The position numbers and the translations under genes are program-made. Under the pieces are notes generated by a model that was not told the origin of the DNA, did not search any database, and saw only the letters and a list, made by a program, of their open reading frames with translations. From the NCBI GenBank assembly GCA_018609045.1, contig JABAYK010000038.1, forward strand, positions 1 through 37,827: 37,827 bases of DNA, in the 5' to 3' direction. Every line of letters begins with the position of its first letter. Within the stretch, counting starts at the first letter, position 1. Source of the stretch: Flavobacteriales bacterium (GTDB taxonomy: Bacteria; Bacteroidota; Bacteroidia; Flavobacteriales_G; Salibacteraceae). Positions 8,702-18,508 of the stretch are shown piece by piece.

Positions 8702-10057
8702 ATGAAAAAAACTTTTACTTTTCTTTTCTCACTATTTATTTCATTGGTTATGGTTGGCCAAGTTAACCTTACCAACATTTATAACTGGAAAGACTCTACC
8801 TTAATGGGGAGCCAGGCATTTAACAACACATATAATGAGGTTTGGGGGTTTACCCAAAACCAAAAAGAATATGCCGTTATTGGTACAACAGAAGGAACCC
8901 ACATTTTTGATGTGTCAGACCCAAACAATATTCCTCTTGTGGATTTCACAGAAGGAAGATTTAGAGGAAGATATGTTATTCATAGAGATTACCACGATTA
9001 CAATGGCTACCTATATGTTGTTTGTGATGAGGGCCCAAGTAGTTTGCAAATTTTAGATTTATCACATCTACCCGACTCTACTGCTTTAGTTTACGATGAA
9101 GACTCATTATTTCAAAGGTCTCACAATATTTTTATTGATTCAGCTAGAGGTGTTTTATATTCATGCGGTGGAGATAGACAATTAACACTTTTTTCTTTGG
9201 CAGACCCAACTCATCCAAAAAGGTTATTAGATTGCCAAACCGATGTTCCATTCTGGAACTCAATAGGCTATATTCATGATATTTATGTAGAAGATGGAAT
9301 AGCTTTTTGCAACGCTGGAACAAATGGCTTTTTCATGATTGATTTTACAGACCCTTCAAATGCTAAACTTATGGGAAGCCTAACCCAATATCCAGATCAA
9401 GGTTATAATCACTCTGGCTGGTTACATTCAGCAGGTAATATTTATGCAATGGCTGATGAAACTTGGGGAATGGACATCAAAATTTTAGATATTTCAGACC
9501 CATCAGATATTAAGGTTTTATCTCAAATAAACTCTAATGTAGATTCAAAAAGCATTGTTCACAATCTTATTTTTAAAGGCGACTTACTTTTTGTAAGTTA
9601 TTATTATGATGGTGTTTATGTTTTTGATTTAAGCGATCCAGCTAACCCAACTACATTAGCAATGTACGAAACTTCGCCTCTTTCACCTAGAAATAGCTAT
9701 GAAGGCTGTTGGGGAGTTTACCCATTTTTACCATCAGGTTTAGTTTTGGCTTCAGATATGCAAGAAGGCCTTTTTGTTTTTGATGGAAACTCTGTTCCTA
9801 CATCAAACATTACTATTTCAGAAGATCAAAATTTTAATATTTATCCCAATCCAACATCTAACACATTAAATATTTCTAATGCATCAGAGATAAAACAAAT
9901 AGAAATTTACAATGCTGCAGGAAGCTTGTTAGAAAAAAGAAATGTTAATAGTAATTTTATTGAGCTTGAAATAGAAAATTATATTCCTAAAGGAGTATTT
10001 ATTATTAAGCTTTTTGGCGATAATTTTGCCACCACTAAAATGATGATGAAAATCTGA
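8702..10057 (+). CDS. choice-of-anchor B / LVIVD-repeat protein with T9SS sorting domain
   Basis: A 451-residue secreted protein. It has a Sec signal peptide (residues 1-19, ending MVGQ) and then a beta-propeller-like array of repeats built around phrases such as IFDVSDPNNIPLV, MIDFTDPSNAKLM, ILDISDPSDIKVL and VFDLSDPANPTTL, the hallmark of LVIVD/choice-of-anchor B proteins. The last 75 residues are a type A T9SS sorting domain (FNIYPNPTSNTLNI to the end MMMKI), so it is exported by the type IX system and probably attached to the cell surface or released. The biochemical role is unknown. It is separated by one base from the genes on both sides. Confidence 0.9.
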   Translation: MKKTFTFLFSLFISLVMVGQVNLTNIYNWKDSTLMGSQAFNNTYNEVWGFTQNQKEYAVIGTTEGTHIFDVSDPNNIPLVDFTEGRFRGRYVIHRDYHDYNGYLYVVCDEGPSSLQILDLSHLPDSTALVYDEDSLFQRSHNIFIDSARGVLYSCGGDRQLTLFSLADPTHPKRLLDCQTDVPFWNSIGYIHDIYVEDGIAFCNAGTNGFFMIDFTDPSNAKLMGSLTQYPDQGYNHSGWLHSAGNIYAMADETWGMDIKILDISDPSDIKVLSQINSNVDSKSIVHNLIFKGDLLFVSYYYDGVYVFDLSDPANPTTLAMYETSPLSPRNSYEGCWGVYPFLPSGLVLASDMQEGLFVFDGNSVPTSNITISEDQNFNIYPNPTSNTLNISNASEIKQIEIYNAAGSLLEKRNVNSNFIELEIENYIPKGVFIIKLFGDNFATTKMMMKI

Positions 10058-10058
10058 T

Positions 10059-11513
10059 ATGAGTTCAGTTTACGATAATTATAAAGCAGTAATTGGGTTA
10101 GAAGTTCACGCCCAAATGCTCACAAAAAGCAAGGCATTTTCTGCCGATGTGAATGAATATGGAGGAATACCAAACACCCACATTAGCGAAATTTCATTAG
10201 GCCATCCAGGTACACTGCCCAGAATAAACAAAAGCCAAATTGAGTTTGCAATTAAACTAGGTTTAGCCTGCAATTGCAAAATAACCGAAGAAAATAGGTT
10301 TTCGAGAAAAAACTATTTCTACGCAGATTTACCCAAAGGCTATCAAATTACCCAATTCGATACGCCAATTTGTACCGAAGGGTCGGTTGAAATAGAAACT
10401 AAAAGCGGAGGTAAAAAATCTATTGGTTTAACCAGAATACACATGGAAGAGGATTCTGGTAAAAGCATACATGACCAAGATCCGTACTCATCTTTAGTAG
10501 ATTTAAACAGAGCTGGAGTTCCATTGGTAGAAATAGTTTCAGAACCAGAAATTGAATCTGGAGAAGAAGCTTATCAATATCTAATGGAAATTAGAAAACT
10601 TGTTAGGTATTTAGAAATTTGTGATGGAAATATGGAAGAAGGTAGCCTTAGATGTGATGCCAATATTTCTGTAATGAAAAAAGTTGCTACCGAATTTGGT
10701 CAAAAGGTAGAAGTAAAAAATATGAACTCTATTAGGAATGTTCAAAGAGCTATTGAACATGAAATTACTAGGCAAATTGATGTTTTAGAAAAAGGAGGAA
10801 TTATTGACCATGAAACCAGAACTTTTGACGCTGCATCAGGAATAACTTTCGGCATGCGAAGCAAAGAAGAAGCCAACGATTACCGGTTTTTTCCAGAGCC
10901 CGATTTGTTGCCATATTGGGTTACCCAAAAAGAAATTGATGGCATAAAAACCACAATGCCACCTTTGCCTAACGAGTTGAAAAAGAAGTATGTTTCTGAG
11001 TTAGGTTTATCAGAATATGATGCCGGAAACTTAACTGAATCTAAACCGATTGCTTTGTATTTTGAGGAACTTATTAAGCAAACAAATAATCATAAAGCAG
11101 CAACCAACTGGCTAATGGGTGAGGTAAAAAGTTACCTTAATACTAATGGTATTGGCATTGAAGAGTTTCCACTAAAGCCAAAAACTATTGCCAATTTAAT
11201 CCAGCTAATTGATGAGAATAAAGTGAGTAACTCGGTTGCATCACAAAAAATATTTCCTCTATTAATAGAGAACCCAAACAAAACGGCCGAAGAAATTGCC
11301 ATTGAAAATAATTTAATGCAAGAAAATGATAATGACGCCCTTTCAGGATTCATCGATCAAGCATTAGCAAAGTATCCAGAAAAGGTAGAGGAATATAAAT
11401 CTGGTAAAAAAGGTCTTGTTGGCCTATTTATGGGAGAGGTAATGAAACTTTCTAAAGGTAAAGCAGATCCAAAAAAAGCAAATCAAATTTTAAGAGAAAA
11501 ACTAGAAGCATGA
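10059..11513 (+). CDS. gatB: Asp-tRNA(Asn)/Glu-tRNA(Gln) amidotransferase subunit B
   Basis: The tRNA-binding and kinase subunit of GatCAB, which converts misacylated Glu-tRNA(Gln) or Asp-tRNA(Asn) into the amide forms. At 484 residues it is full length. It shows GLEVHAQM at 13-20, the NRFSRKNYFYADLPKGYQI segment, IHMEEDSGKS, the DLNRAGVPLVEIVSEPE signature near 148-164 and the YRFFPEPDLLP motif. The C terminus is the YqeY-like tRNA-binding tail (GLFMGEVMKLSKGKADPKKANQILREKL). gatA and gatC are not in this window. Its stop overlaps the following TlpA-like gene (ATGA). Confidence 0.97.
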   Translation: MSSVYDNYKAVIGLEVHAQMLTKSKAFSADVNEYGGIPNTHISEISLGHPGTLPRINKSQIEFAIKLGLACNCKITEENRFSRKNYFYADLPKGYQITQFDTPICTEGSVEIETKSGGKKSIGLTRIHMEEDSGKSIHDQDPYSSLVDLNRAGVPLVEIVSEPEIESGEEAYQYLMEIRKLVRYLEICDGNMEEGSLRCDANISVMKKVATEFGQKVEVKNMNSIRNVQRAIEHEITRQIDVLEKGGIIDHETRTFDAASGITFGMRSKEEANDYRFFPEPDLLPYWVTQKEIDGIKTTMPPLPNELKKKYVSELGLSEYDAGNLTESKPIALYFEELIKQTNNHKAATNWLMGEVKSYLNTNGIGIEEFPLKPKTIANLIQLIDENKVSNSVASQKIFPLLIENPNKTAEEIAIENNLMQENDNDALSGFIDQALAKYPEKVEEYKSGKKGLVGLFMGEVMKLSKGKADPKKANQILREKLEA

Positions 11514-12631
11514 GATTATTTTTTTTCGCGGTAATAGCAGCAATAACATTTACAAGCTGTTCTGATAATGCAAACAATCAAGTAAAAACCGATACAAAAA
11601 TTACTGGAGAGTTAGAAAATTACAAAGGAGGGCATGTTGTTTTTGAAAGATTAGAAACACAGCAAGTTGTTTTAGAAGATACTTTACAAGTTGATGAAGA
11701 TGGTAGCTTTTCTTATTATGTTGATTGCAATGCTCCCTCATTTTATCGCATTAGATTGGGCCAACAAAATTTTTTTAATTTTATTATTTCTCCAAAAGAT
11801 CAAATTACTTTAACAGCAAATGCCGATAATTTAGATGCAACTTATCTGGTTCAAGGTTCAGATGAATCTGCTAGGTTAAAGGAGTTAAATAATAGAATGG
11901 CTAAGTTTTATTCTGCTATAGATTCAGTAAGAAAAGTAATGCAGCAATACCAAGCACAAGGAGATGTTATGGGATACCAAGCAGCTACTCAAAAACAATA
12001 TCAAATTTCTACCGAGGCCACTAACGTTATTAAATCTTTTATTGATGAAAAACCAGGCTCAATGGCTTCCTTGGCAGCGGTTCAGAACTTAAACCCTGAC
12101 CAAGATTTTGCCTACTTCGAAAAAGTAGAAGCTGGATTAAAATCCATTGCAGGAAACTCTAGTTATTATTTAGACTTAAAAGCCAGAGTTGATGCTAGCA
12201 GAAAATTGGCTATTGGCGCAGATGCTCCAGATATTGCATTGGAAAATCCAAATGGTGAAATTGTAAAACTTTCTAGCTTAAGAGGCAAAGTGGTTTTGAT
12301 TGATTTTTGGGCATCTTGGTGCAAACCTTGTCGAATGGAAAATCCTAATGTGGTAAAAATGTATCAGAAATATCAACCCAAAGGATTTGAAATTTTTGGT
12401 GTTTCTTTAGACAAAACGAAAGATGCATGGGTTGGCGCTATTGCTCAAGATCAACTTACTTGGACTCACGTTAGCGACCTTAAATTTTGGAATTCAGCAG
12501 GTGCTAAATTGTATAATGTTACTTCAATACCTAAAACCTTTTTGATTGATGCCGAAGGAAAAATAATTGGTAAAGATTTAAGAGGCCCAGCCTTAGAAGC
12601 TAAACTTGATGATGTTTTTGCTACCCTATAA
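11510..12631 (+). CDS. TlpA-like thioredoxin lipoprotein with DUF4369 domain
   Basis: A 373-residue envelope thiol-disulfide protein. The N terminus is a lipoprotein signal ending FTSC with Cys17. Residues about 30-120 form a DUF4369 beta domain (ITGELENYKGGHVVFERLE...), followed by a helical linker (about 125-230) and a TlpA/AhpC-TSA thioredoxin fold. The active site WASWCKPCR has its cysteines at 271 and 274, and the cis-proline loop TSIPKTFLID is intact, so redox activity is expected. Such proteins probably reduce or isomerise disulfides in periplasmic or surface proteins. The ATGA overlap with gatB indicates coupled translation. It is the last gene of the lpxK run. Confidence 0.92.
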   Translation: MRLFFFAVIAAITFTSCSDNANNQVKTDTKITGELENYKGGHVVFERLETQQVVLEDTLQVDEDGSFSYYVDCNAPSFYRIRLGQQNFFNFIISPKDQITLTANADNLDATYLVQGSDESARLKELNNRMAKFYSAIDSVRKVMQQYQAQGDVMGYQAATQKQYQISTEATNVIKSFIDEKPGSMASLAAVQNLNPDQDFAYFEKVEAGLKSIAGNSSYYLDLKARVDASRKLAIGADAPDIALENPNGEIVKLSSLRGKVVLIDFWASWCKPCRMENPNVVKMYQKYQPKGFEIFGVSLDKTKDAWVGAIAQDQLTWTHVSDLKFWNSAGAKLYNVTSIPKTFLIDAEGKIIGKDLRGPALEAKLDDVFATL

Positions 12632-12667
12632 AAGCAAAAGATAGTTACCCGAAATAATTCATTGTTT

Positions 12668-12700
12668 AAAAACAGAATAAGAAATTCTTATTCTGTTTTT
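12668..12700. terminator. palindromic bidirectional terminator overlapping a stop codon
   Basis: Two perfect 16-base arms, AAAAACAGAATAAGAA and TTCTTATTCTGTTTTT, are separated by one base; as RNA this gives a 14-bp stem with a 5-base loop. It lies between the convergent TlpA-like gene (ends 12631) and the BNR/PKD gene (ends 12688). The last four codons of the latter (AAA ACA GAA TAA) form one arm. The stem is AU-rich, but the run of U on both sides fits an intrinsic terminator. Confidence 0.75.
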
Positions 12701-15700
12701 ACAATTCTATAGCTTATTACTTCTGTTTTTATCTTCATGGTTAAGAAGTAAACTCCTTTGGCCAAATCATCAGTCTTTAATAAATAATAATTTACACCCT
12801 GGTTAATTACTTCAGTTTTTACAACCTCGCCAATAGTGTTAATCAAATTCAATTCAACTGACTCATTTACTGAGTTTAAATTAACATACAATTCATCTTT
12901 TACAGGATTAGGATAAACATTAATCATGCTCTTTAACACAGTACCCGAAATACCCTGACAAACATCAATAACCAAATTAGAATAAGCTGAATCTGAACAA
13001 CCATTTGGATCATTGTAAACATACTTTAAGGCATAAATTCCAGAGCCTACTCCTGCTGGCTCAAACACTCCGTTGGTGATACCCAAGCCAGAATAAGTTC
13101 CCCCAACAGGAACACCTCCGCTCAATGAAAAACTTTGAGCTCCAACGCAAAGGGTATCAGTAAAATTTAATACCACTTGTGGAGCATTTTTAATATCAAA
13201 ACTAAAATTTTGTGTGCCTTCGCAACCATTAGAGCCCGTTATGGTATATGAACCCGAATAAGTTCCAACGCCTAATTTGTTAGGGTTAAAAAAAGCTGTA
13301 TCCACCATATTAGCATCCCAAGAAACCGACCAAGTGCCTGTATAAGTACTAGCCGAAATTCCAACCGAAAAATTTTCGTTATCGCAATAACCCGAAGGTA
13401 GGTTAACACTTACAGCAGGACCTGGTTGAACAATAATTATGTTTGATTTAAATTCAGCATCGTTTCCGCTTGCATTTTGAACCAATAACGTAACTGAATA
13501 GGTTCCAGGTGAGTTGTATACTACATATGGATTAGAAATTGAAGTATCATTTGCAACACCTCCAACAAAACTCCAATGCCAACTCGTAGGAATATTTGCC
13601 GATGCATCTGTAAAAAACACGGTATCTCCGGCACAAATTGTATTTGATGAATAATTGAAATCTGCTATAGGGGGTGCTCCAGTTGGTGGAACACAAAAGT
13701 TAGCACTGTCTGCTGTTGTAAAAGATCCACCTGTATTTGTTATTATATTGTTTGTTAAACTTTTAATTTGGTAAAACCCATTTCCGTTAGCACAGCAAAT
13801 TCCATCTCCGAAGCTGTCGAAAATTTTGAACTTATAACATCCATTAGGCAAGCACTCGTTAATTGTAAAAGTTTGTCCATTAATTACATCTGTATATGGT
13901 CCACCTTGGTTAATAACATTTCCGCTGTTATCGTAAAGTGCCCAAGTGGTTTCTGAGCCGTAATTGTCAGTTTTAATAGTAATTTCAACTGGATTTGTGC
14001 CTACTAAAAATGCACTTTGAGTTGTAGTAGAATCTGCACCAAAAGAATTAGAAACAACAAGTTTAACGTCATAGTAACCACCTTGGCTAAAGGCAAATTT
14101 TGGATTTTGTTTTGTAGATGTTTGTTGGGTTCCAGCACCTGAAACTGTCCAAAACCAATTACTTGGAAAACTTGTACTTGCATCAGTTATTTGAATAGAA
14201 TCTCCTGTACAAATAGAATTCTGATTTAATTGGATACCTGCAACAGGTGGAGAAGTTGAGGCTGTAAAATTAAAGCCTGAACTAGAAAACAATCCTCTTC
14301 CGTGGGTAGCAGCAATAACTTCATAATCTGAAGTTCTCATTTGAAGCATATCTACCCTAACATTTGCTAAACCAGAATTACTGCTAGACCAAGTTGGCAA
14401 AGGGCTCGAAAAGTTATCAGTTCCCCAAATACCAACTTCGGTTGCTAAAATTACCTCATCGTAATTTGTAGGATTAAACATTGCCCATCTTACAGGCATA
14501 TCTGGCAAGTTACCTTCTTTATTACTCCAAGTTGTTCCTCCGTCAGCACTATACCAAACAGAAGAAACTCCATAATTAAAAAATGTAACGATAATTTCGT
14601 TTTCAGTTGCACCTAAATCAATACAAGAAATACTTCCATTTGGAAATCCACTTCCTGTAATATTTGTTGATGATGATGCTCCATTTGCATTGGTAACTTT
14701 AAATAAACTTCCGTCTTCACAACCCACAAACAAAGTTGTAGATGAAGTGGTGTGAGGCGAAACATACATGGCTGAAGCCATGGTTTGCATACCTGAAATT
14801 GAAACAGAAGATTGGTTGATACTTCCTGTAATACCATTAAATCTCCAAATATCTGAAGTGCCTTTTGCAGAGAATAAAATGTCTAAATTATTGTCATAAT
14901 CAGCTACATTGATAAAGCTACCTGTGTTCTGGTCGCTAACAATATTTGTAAAAAAGCTTGAGCCACCATTTGTAGATAAATCGTAAGTATTATAAACATA
15001 AGAGGTGATTTGGTAATTGGGGTTTGTTTGATCTATAAAACAAAAAGCGCCATCTCCCCCATTTACTTCAACTGTTGAATTCATTCCAACACTAGAAAAA
15101 GCATGAGAGCCATTATCTTGAGCACCAGCTAAAAAATAATTTTGATTTTGGGTTGGATGAATAGCACAGGCATAAAACTGCGTAACGTTATAATCTTTAT
15201 TCCTTGATGAAATTACATTTGCAATTGGAGCAGAAGATAAACTACTTGTATAAAAAACACCCCCATCAGTTCCAAAAATTACTTCGTTAGATTGGCCAGG
15301 TTTAAAAACAATTTGGTGCTGATCTGCATGAACATAACTGTAATTTTTAGAACCCATATTTGGGTTATTACTCCATTTAGAAATTTGACTCCAATTAGTT
15401 GCTCCATTTGTTGACATATGAAGGTTAATACCTCCAGCAATAACCTTATTTGCATCATTTGGGTCAACTGCTATAATTAAATCATACCAAGCTTGACCAC
15501 GAGTAAAATCTGAAGCAGGAATTCCATTATCATCATCATTTGGTTCAGGCATTACACTCCAAGAGCTTCCTTTGTTGGTAGTTTTTAAAATTTCAAAAAC
15601 TTCGCCTTGATCTTCTACCAAAGCATATACATAATTGGCATTACTCGGAGCGCAGGCAACCTCAACCCTTCCATCTCCATTGGTTACATTAGATGCTCTT

Positions 15701-16677
15701 GAGGTGGTCCATGAAGTTCCGTTATCTGAATATAATATTCTACCACCACCTTCGTCATTTGCTCCATAAGGAGATCCTTTAGTTCCAATCCAAATTCTAT
15801 TATCTGCTGCTAATTCTATATCGCTAGCTACAAAATTTATTGATTCTGAAGGAATGTTTGGCAAAACTTGAGTCCAACTTGTTCCTCCATTTATAGATCT
15901 TTGTAAACCTGCATTAGCAGAACCATGAAAAGCGCCTTTGTAAAATCTTCCATCAACTGCTGCGTAAACTACAGAGCTTCCGCTCTCATTTCTTACCACA
16001 ATATCATTTACATAATAATAGCCATTGGTTGAGACCAATTTGTTCCAAGTATTTCCTCCATCGGTTGACTTCCAAATACCTCCACCTCTGCTAGCTCCAG
16101 CATAAACTTCCCCCGTTCCTACATAAAAAATTTGAGTATTGTTTGGGTCGTAAGCAATAGCTGATATAGAAATATTATCCCAAAAATCATTCACCTTTAC
16201 CCAGCTTGAATTTGAATTGGTAATATCATTGTTGTACCACAAACCCCCTGTTACTCCTCCTGCCCAAACTTTATTTCCACTTGAAGCATTGGGATCAAAC
16301 ATCAAGGCTCTTGTTCTTCCTGCTACATTATCCGGACCGCGCTCAACCCAAGTTGTGTTTGAAGAACTTCCAGGAACAGCTGATGCTTTAGAAAGCTTTT
16401 GATTTACCTGCTTGTAAATTGCATTTAGCCTTGTTGGCTCGGGTTTTCCTGTTGATGGATCTAAAGTTCTTAAGTAGTCTTGTTCATATGCTTTATCAGG
16501 AGTTATTCCATACTTATCTGGAGTAATATCATATCTATTTAACGCATATTTATGATTGTTGATAAATTTGGCATAATCTTCTCTCGAAGTAGTTTGATCC
16601 AAACTATTAAAGAGAAAAAAAATAGCCGCAAGTCCAAAACAAAAGGAAAGGACTTTAAAAATGTATTTTCGAAACAT
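12688..16677 (-). CDS. giant secreted BNR/sortilin-repeat and PKD protein with T9SS sorting domain
   Basis: About 1329 residues. It has an N-terminal hydrophobic export signal (residues about 3-24), then a region of about 90-800 starting WVERGPDNVAGRTRALM. This region carries many BNR/VPS10-type Asp-box motifs such as STDGGNTW, SINGGTSW, TTNKGSSW and SADGGTTW, predicted to form beta-propellers. A PKD domain follows at about 808-890, then a Cys-containing module (ECLPNGCYKF, DGICCANGNG) at about 895-997, a second PKD domain at about 1000-1080, further beta domains, and a type A T9SS sorting tail from about 1250 (INVYPNPVKDELYV to IVKTE). It is probably a surface-attached or released adhesin or glycan-binding protein; no catalytic residues are identifiable. 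ATG at 16677 is chosen over an in-frame TTG at 16683. Confidence 0.9.
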   Translation of the reverse strand: MFRKYIFKVLSFCFGLAAIFFLFNSLDQTTSREDYAKFINNHKYALNRYDITPDKYGITPDKAYEQDYLRTLDPSTGKPEPTRLNAIYKQVNQKLSKASAVPGSSSNTTWVERGPDNVAGRTRALMFDPNASSGNKVWAGGVTGGLWYNNDITNSNSSWVKVNDFWDNISISAIAYDPNNTQIFYVGTGEVYAGASRGGGIWKSTDGGNTWNKLVSTNGYYYVNDIVVRNESGSSVVYAAVDGRFYKGAFHGSANAGLQRSINGGTSWTQVLPNIPSESINFVASDIELAADNRIWIGTKGSPYGANDEGGGRILYSDNGTSWTTSRASNVTNGDGRVEVACAPSNANYVYALVEDQGEVFEILKTTNKGSSWSVMPEPNDDDNGIPASDFTRGQAWYDLIIAVDPNDANKVIAGGINLHMSTNGATNWSQISKWSNNPNMGSKNYSYVHADQHQIVFKPGQSNEVIFGTDGGVFYTSSLSSAPIANVISSRNKDYNVTQFYACAIHPTQNQNYFLAGAQDNGSHAFSSVGMNSTVEVNGGDGAFCFIDQTNPNYQITSYVYNTYDLSTNGGSSFFTNIVSDQNTGSFINVADYDNNLDILFSAKGTSDIWRFNGITGSINQSSVSISGMQTMASAMYVSPHTTSSTTLFVGCEDGSLFKVTNANGASSSTNITGSGFPNGSISCIDLGATENEIIVTFFNYGVSSVWYSADGGTTWSNKEGNLPDMPVRWAMFNPTNYDEVILATEVGIWGTDNFSSPLPTWSSSNSGLANVRVDMLQMRTSDYEVIAATHGRGLFSSSGFNFTASTSPPVAGIQLNQNSICTGDSIQITDASTSFPSNWFWTVSGAGTQQTSTKQNPKFAFSQGGYYDVKLVVSNSFGADSTTTQSAFLVGTNPVEITIKTDNYGSETTWALYDNSGNVINQGGPYTDVINGQTFTINECLPNGCYKFKIFDSFGDGICCANGNGFYQIKSLTNNIITNTGGSFTTADSANFCVPPTGAPPIADFNYSSNTICAGDTVFFTDASANIPTSWHWSFVGGVANDTSISNPYVVYNSPGTYSVTLLVQNASGNDAEFKSNIIIVQPGPAVSVNLPSGYCDNENFSVGISASTYTGTWSVSWDANMVDTAFFNPNKLGVGTYSGSYTITGSNGCEGTQNFSFDIKNAPQVVLNFTDTLCVGAQSFSLSGGVPVGGTYSGLGITNGVFEPAGVGSGIYALKYVYNDPNGCSDSAYSNLVIDVCQGISGTVLKSMINVYPNPVKDELYVNLNSVNESVELNLINTIGEVVKTEVINQGVNYYLLKTDDLAKGVYFLTMKIKTEVISYRIVKTE

Positions 16678-16702
16678 ATTCAACAGGTTATAAAACTAGG
16701 TA

Positions 16703-17188
16703 ATGGTCAAAATTAAGATAAAAACAAGAATGTGGTTACTGTTATTTTCAATGATTTTTTTATGGGGATGTCCAAATCAAAAGCACCAGGAAAGTACTGA
16801 ATTAATTTGCACTAAAGCCATTTACCAACCATTTTCTAAAGGCATTGAAAGTTCAAGAGGAAGGGTATTTACCATCAACCTAAAATCAAATTTTGCAGAT
16901 ACAGTTAAGATTGAAAAAATATTTTTAGGCGAAAGTATTTACCAATTCGAAAATGGACGGTTTAAAAGCGAGAGTTTAGTTATTTATCCAAATGATAGTG
17001 GGGTATTTGTAGCAAACGTTATGAAGTTAAAAGACGAGATTAAAATAGCATCAACCACCAATGAAGAAAAAGAAACCCCTCCATTTGAATATGAAGGGGC
17101 TTGCTTGATAATTTTTAAAGTAGGAAAATCGAAAAAGTTTATTTCAATTCCCGAGTTCAAAGAAGGATCAAGATTAATGAATCCTTAA
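16703..17188 (+). CDS. small predicted lipoprotein of unknown function
   Basis: A 161-residue protein with a basic N terminus (KIKIKTR), a hydrophobic core and the lipobox LWGC with Cys23. The mature part is a compact beta-rich domain ([47 protein letters not shown]). It recalls small uncharacterised lipoproteins seen in Flavobacteria, but I cannot name a family. Starts at ATG 16703 and ATG 16730 both leave a usable signal. The start is only about 25 bases from the divergent giant gene, so the two promoters must overlap. Its stop shares the bases TTAA with the metK stop on the other strand, with no terminator between them. Confidence 0.75.
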   Translation: MVKIKIKTRMWLLLFSMIFLWGCPNQKHQESTELICTKAIYQPFSKGIESSRGRVFTINLKSNFADTVKIEKIFLGESIYQFENGRFKSESLVIYPNDSGVFVANVMKLKDEIKIASTTNEEKETPPFEYEGACLIIFKVGKSKKFISIPEFKEGSRLMNP

Positions 17189-18474
17189 AGACCGAAAGCT
17201 ATTTTTACGTCTTCTAATCTATCCAATTTTTCCCAAGTAAAAAGCTCTAATTCTTTGGTAATGGTTTCTCCACTGCCATTGGTAAAAGATCTAGTAACAA
17301 CTTGGCTTTCACGCCCCATGTGGCCATAAGCTGCTGTTTCAGAATAGATTGGGTTTCTTAATTTTAAACTTGTTTCAATTCCATAAGGAGTTAAATCAAA
17401 AATAGATCGAACCTTTTTGGCTATTTCTCCATCAGTCATATTCACATTTGAAGTTCCATAAGTGTTTACATAAACACCTGTAGGTTCAACAACACCAATG
17501 GCATAAGAAACTTGCACCAATACTTCATTGCAAACTCCTGAAGCTACCAAATGCTTGGCAATATGTCTCATAGCATAAGCAGCAGACCTATCTACTTTAG
17601 ATGGATCCTTGCCTGAAAATGCTCCACCTCCATGGGCGCCTTTTCCACCATAAGTATCTACAATAATTTTTCTTCCGGTTAAACCTGTATCTCCATGAGG
17701 TCCGCCAATTACAAATTTTCCTGTTGGATTAATATGGTATTGAATATTTCCTTCAAATAACTTTTGGATTCCAGTTGGAAGTTTAGCTACCAACCTTGGA
17801 ATTAAAATTTCTTTTATATCATTTGATATTTTACCTAACATTTCATCTTCTGCAGCTTTTTTATCTTCAGCAGAATTTGATTTAGGAGAAACAAAATCAT
17901 CATGTTGTGTTGAAACCACGATAGAATCGATTCTTATTGGCTGATTGTCATCATTATACTCAATTGTAACTTGAGATTTTGCATCAGGCCTTAAGTAACC
18001 AATTTCACTTGCATCACGACGAATATCTGCTAATTCTTGTAAAATTTTGTGAGATAAATCTAACGCCAAAGGCATATAATTTTCGGTTTCTTTGGTGGCG
18101 TAACCAAACATCATTCCTTGGTCACCAGCACCTTGCAATTTAGGGTCAACCTTATCTACACCTTGGTTAATATCTGGAGACTGCTCATGAATTGCACTCA
18201 AAATACCACACGAATTAGCTTCGAACATGTATTCTGATTTGGTGTAACCAATTTTTTTGATTACATCTCTAGCAATTTGTTGAACATCTAAATAAGTTTC
18301 AGATTTTACCTCGCCTGCTAAAACAACTTGCCCTGTAGTAACCAAAGTTTCGCAAGCTACTTTCGAATAAGGGTCAAAAGCTAAAAAGTGATCTACCAAA
18401 GCATCAGAAATTTGGTCTGCAACCTTATCGGGATGACCTTCTGAAACAGACTCTGAAGTGAAAAAATACGACAT
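17185..18474 (-). CDS. metK: S-adenosylmethionine synthetase
   Basis: Makes S-adenosylmethionine from methionine and ATP in the cytoplasm. The 429-residue protein contains [15 protein letters not shown] at 11-25, the hexapeptide region [12 protein letters not shown] near 116-127 and the [19 protein letters not shown] loop near 282-300, all canonical. It is slightly longer than the roughly 385-residue E. coli enzyme, mostly through an Asp/Glu/Lys-rich insert around 195-220 ([15 protein letters not shown]), as seen in other Bacteroidota. It lies 34 bases downstream of gldA on the same strand and may share its transcript. Together with ahcY at 31123 the window holds two enzymes of the SAM cycle, though not adjacent. 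Confidence 0.98.
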   Translation of the reverse strand: MSYFFTSESVSEGHPDKVADQISDALVDHFLAFDPYSKVACETLVTTGQVVLAGEVKSETYLDVQQIARDVIKKIGYTKSEYMFEANSCGILSAIHEQSPDINQGVDKVDPKLQGAGDQGMMFGYATKETENYMPLALDLSHKILQELADIRRDASEIGYLRPDAKSQVTIEYNDDNQPIRIDSIVVSTQHDDFVSPKSNSAEDKKAAEDEMLGKISNDIKEILIPRLVAKLPTGIQKLFEGNIQYHINPTGKFVIGGPHGDTGLTGRKIIVDTYGGKGAHGGGAFSGKDPSKVDRSAAYAMRHIAKHLVASGVCNEVLVQVSYAIGVVEPTGVYVNTYGTSNVNMTDGEIAKKVRSIFDLTPYGIETSLKLRNPIYSETAAYGHMGRESQVVTRSFTNGSGETITKELELFTWEKLDRLEDVKIAFGL

Positions 18475-18508
18475 ACATAAAAGATAGGGAGGCGAAAATA
18501 ATAAGAAA

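Noticed and set aside
12688..16677. Sortilin/VPS10-type receptor or sialidase activity for the giant protein
   Set aside because: Only the generic Asp-box repeats are present; no catalytic residues, membrane anchor or sorting-receptor features are visible.
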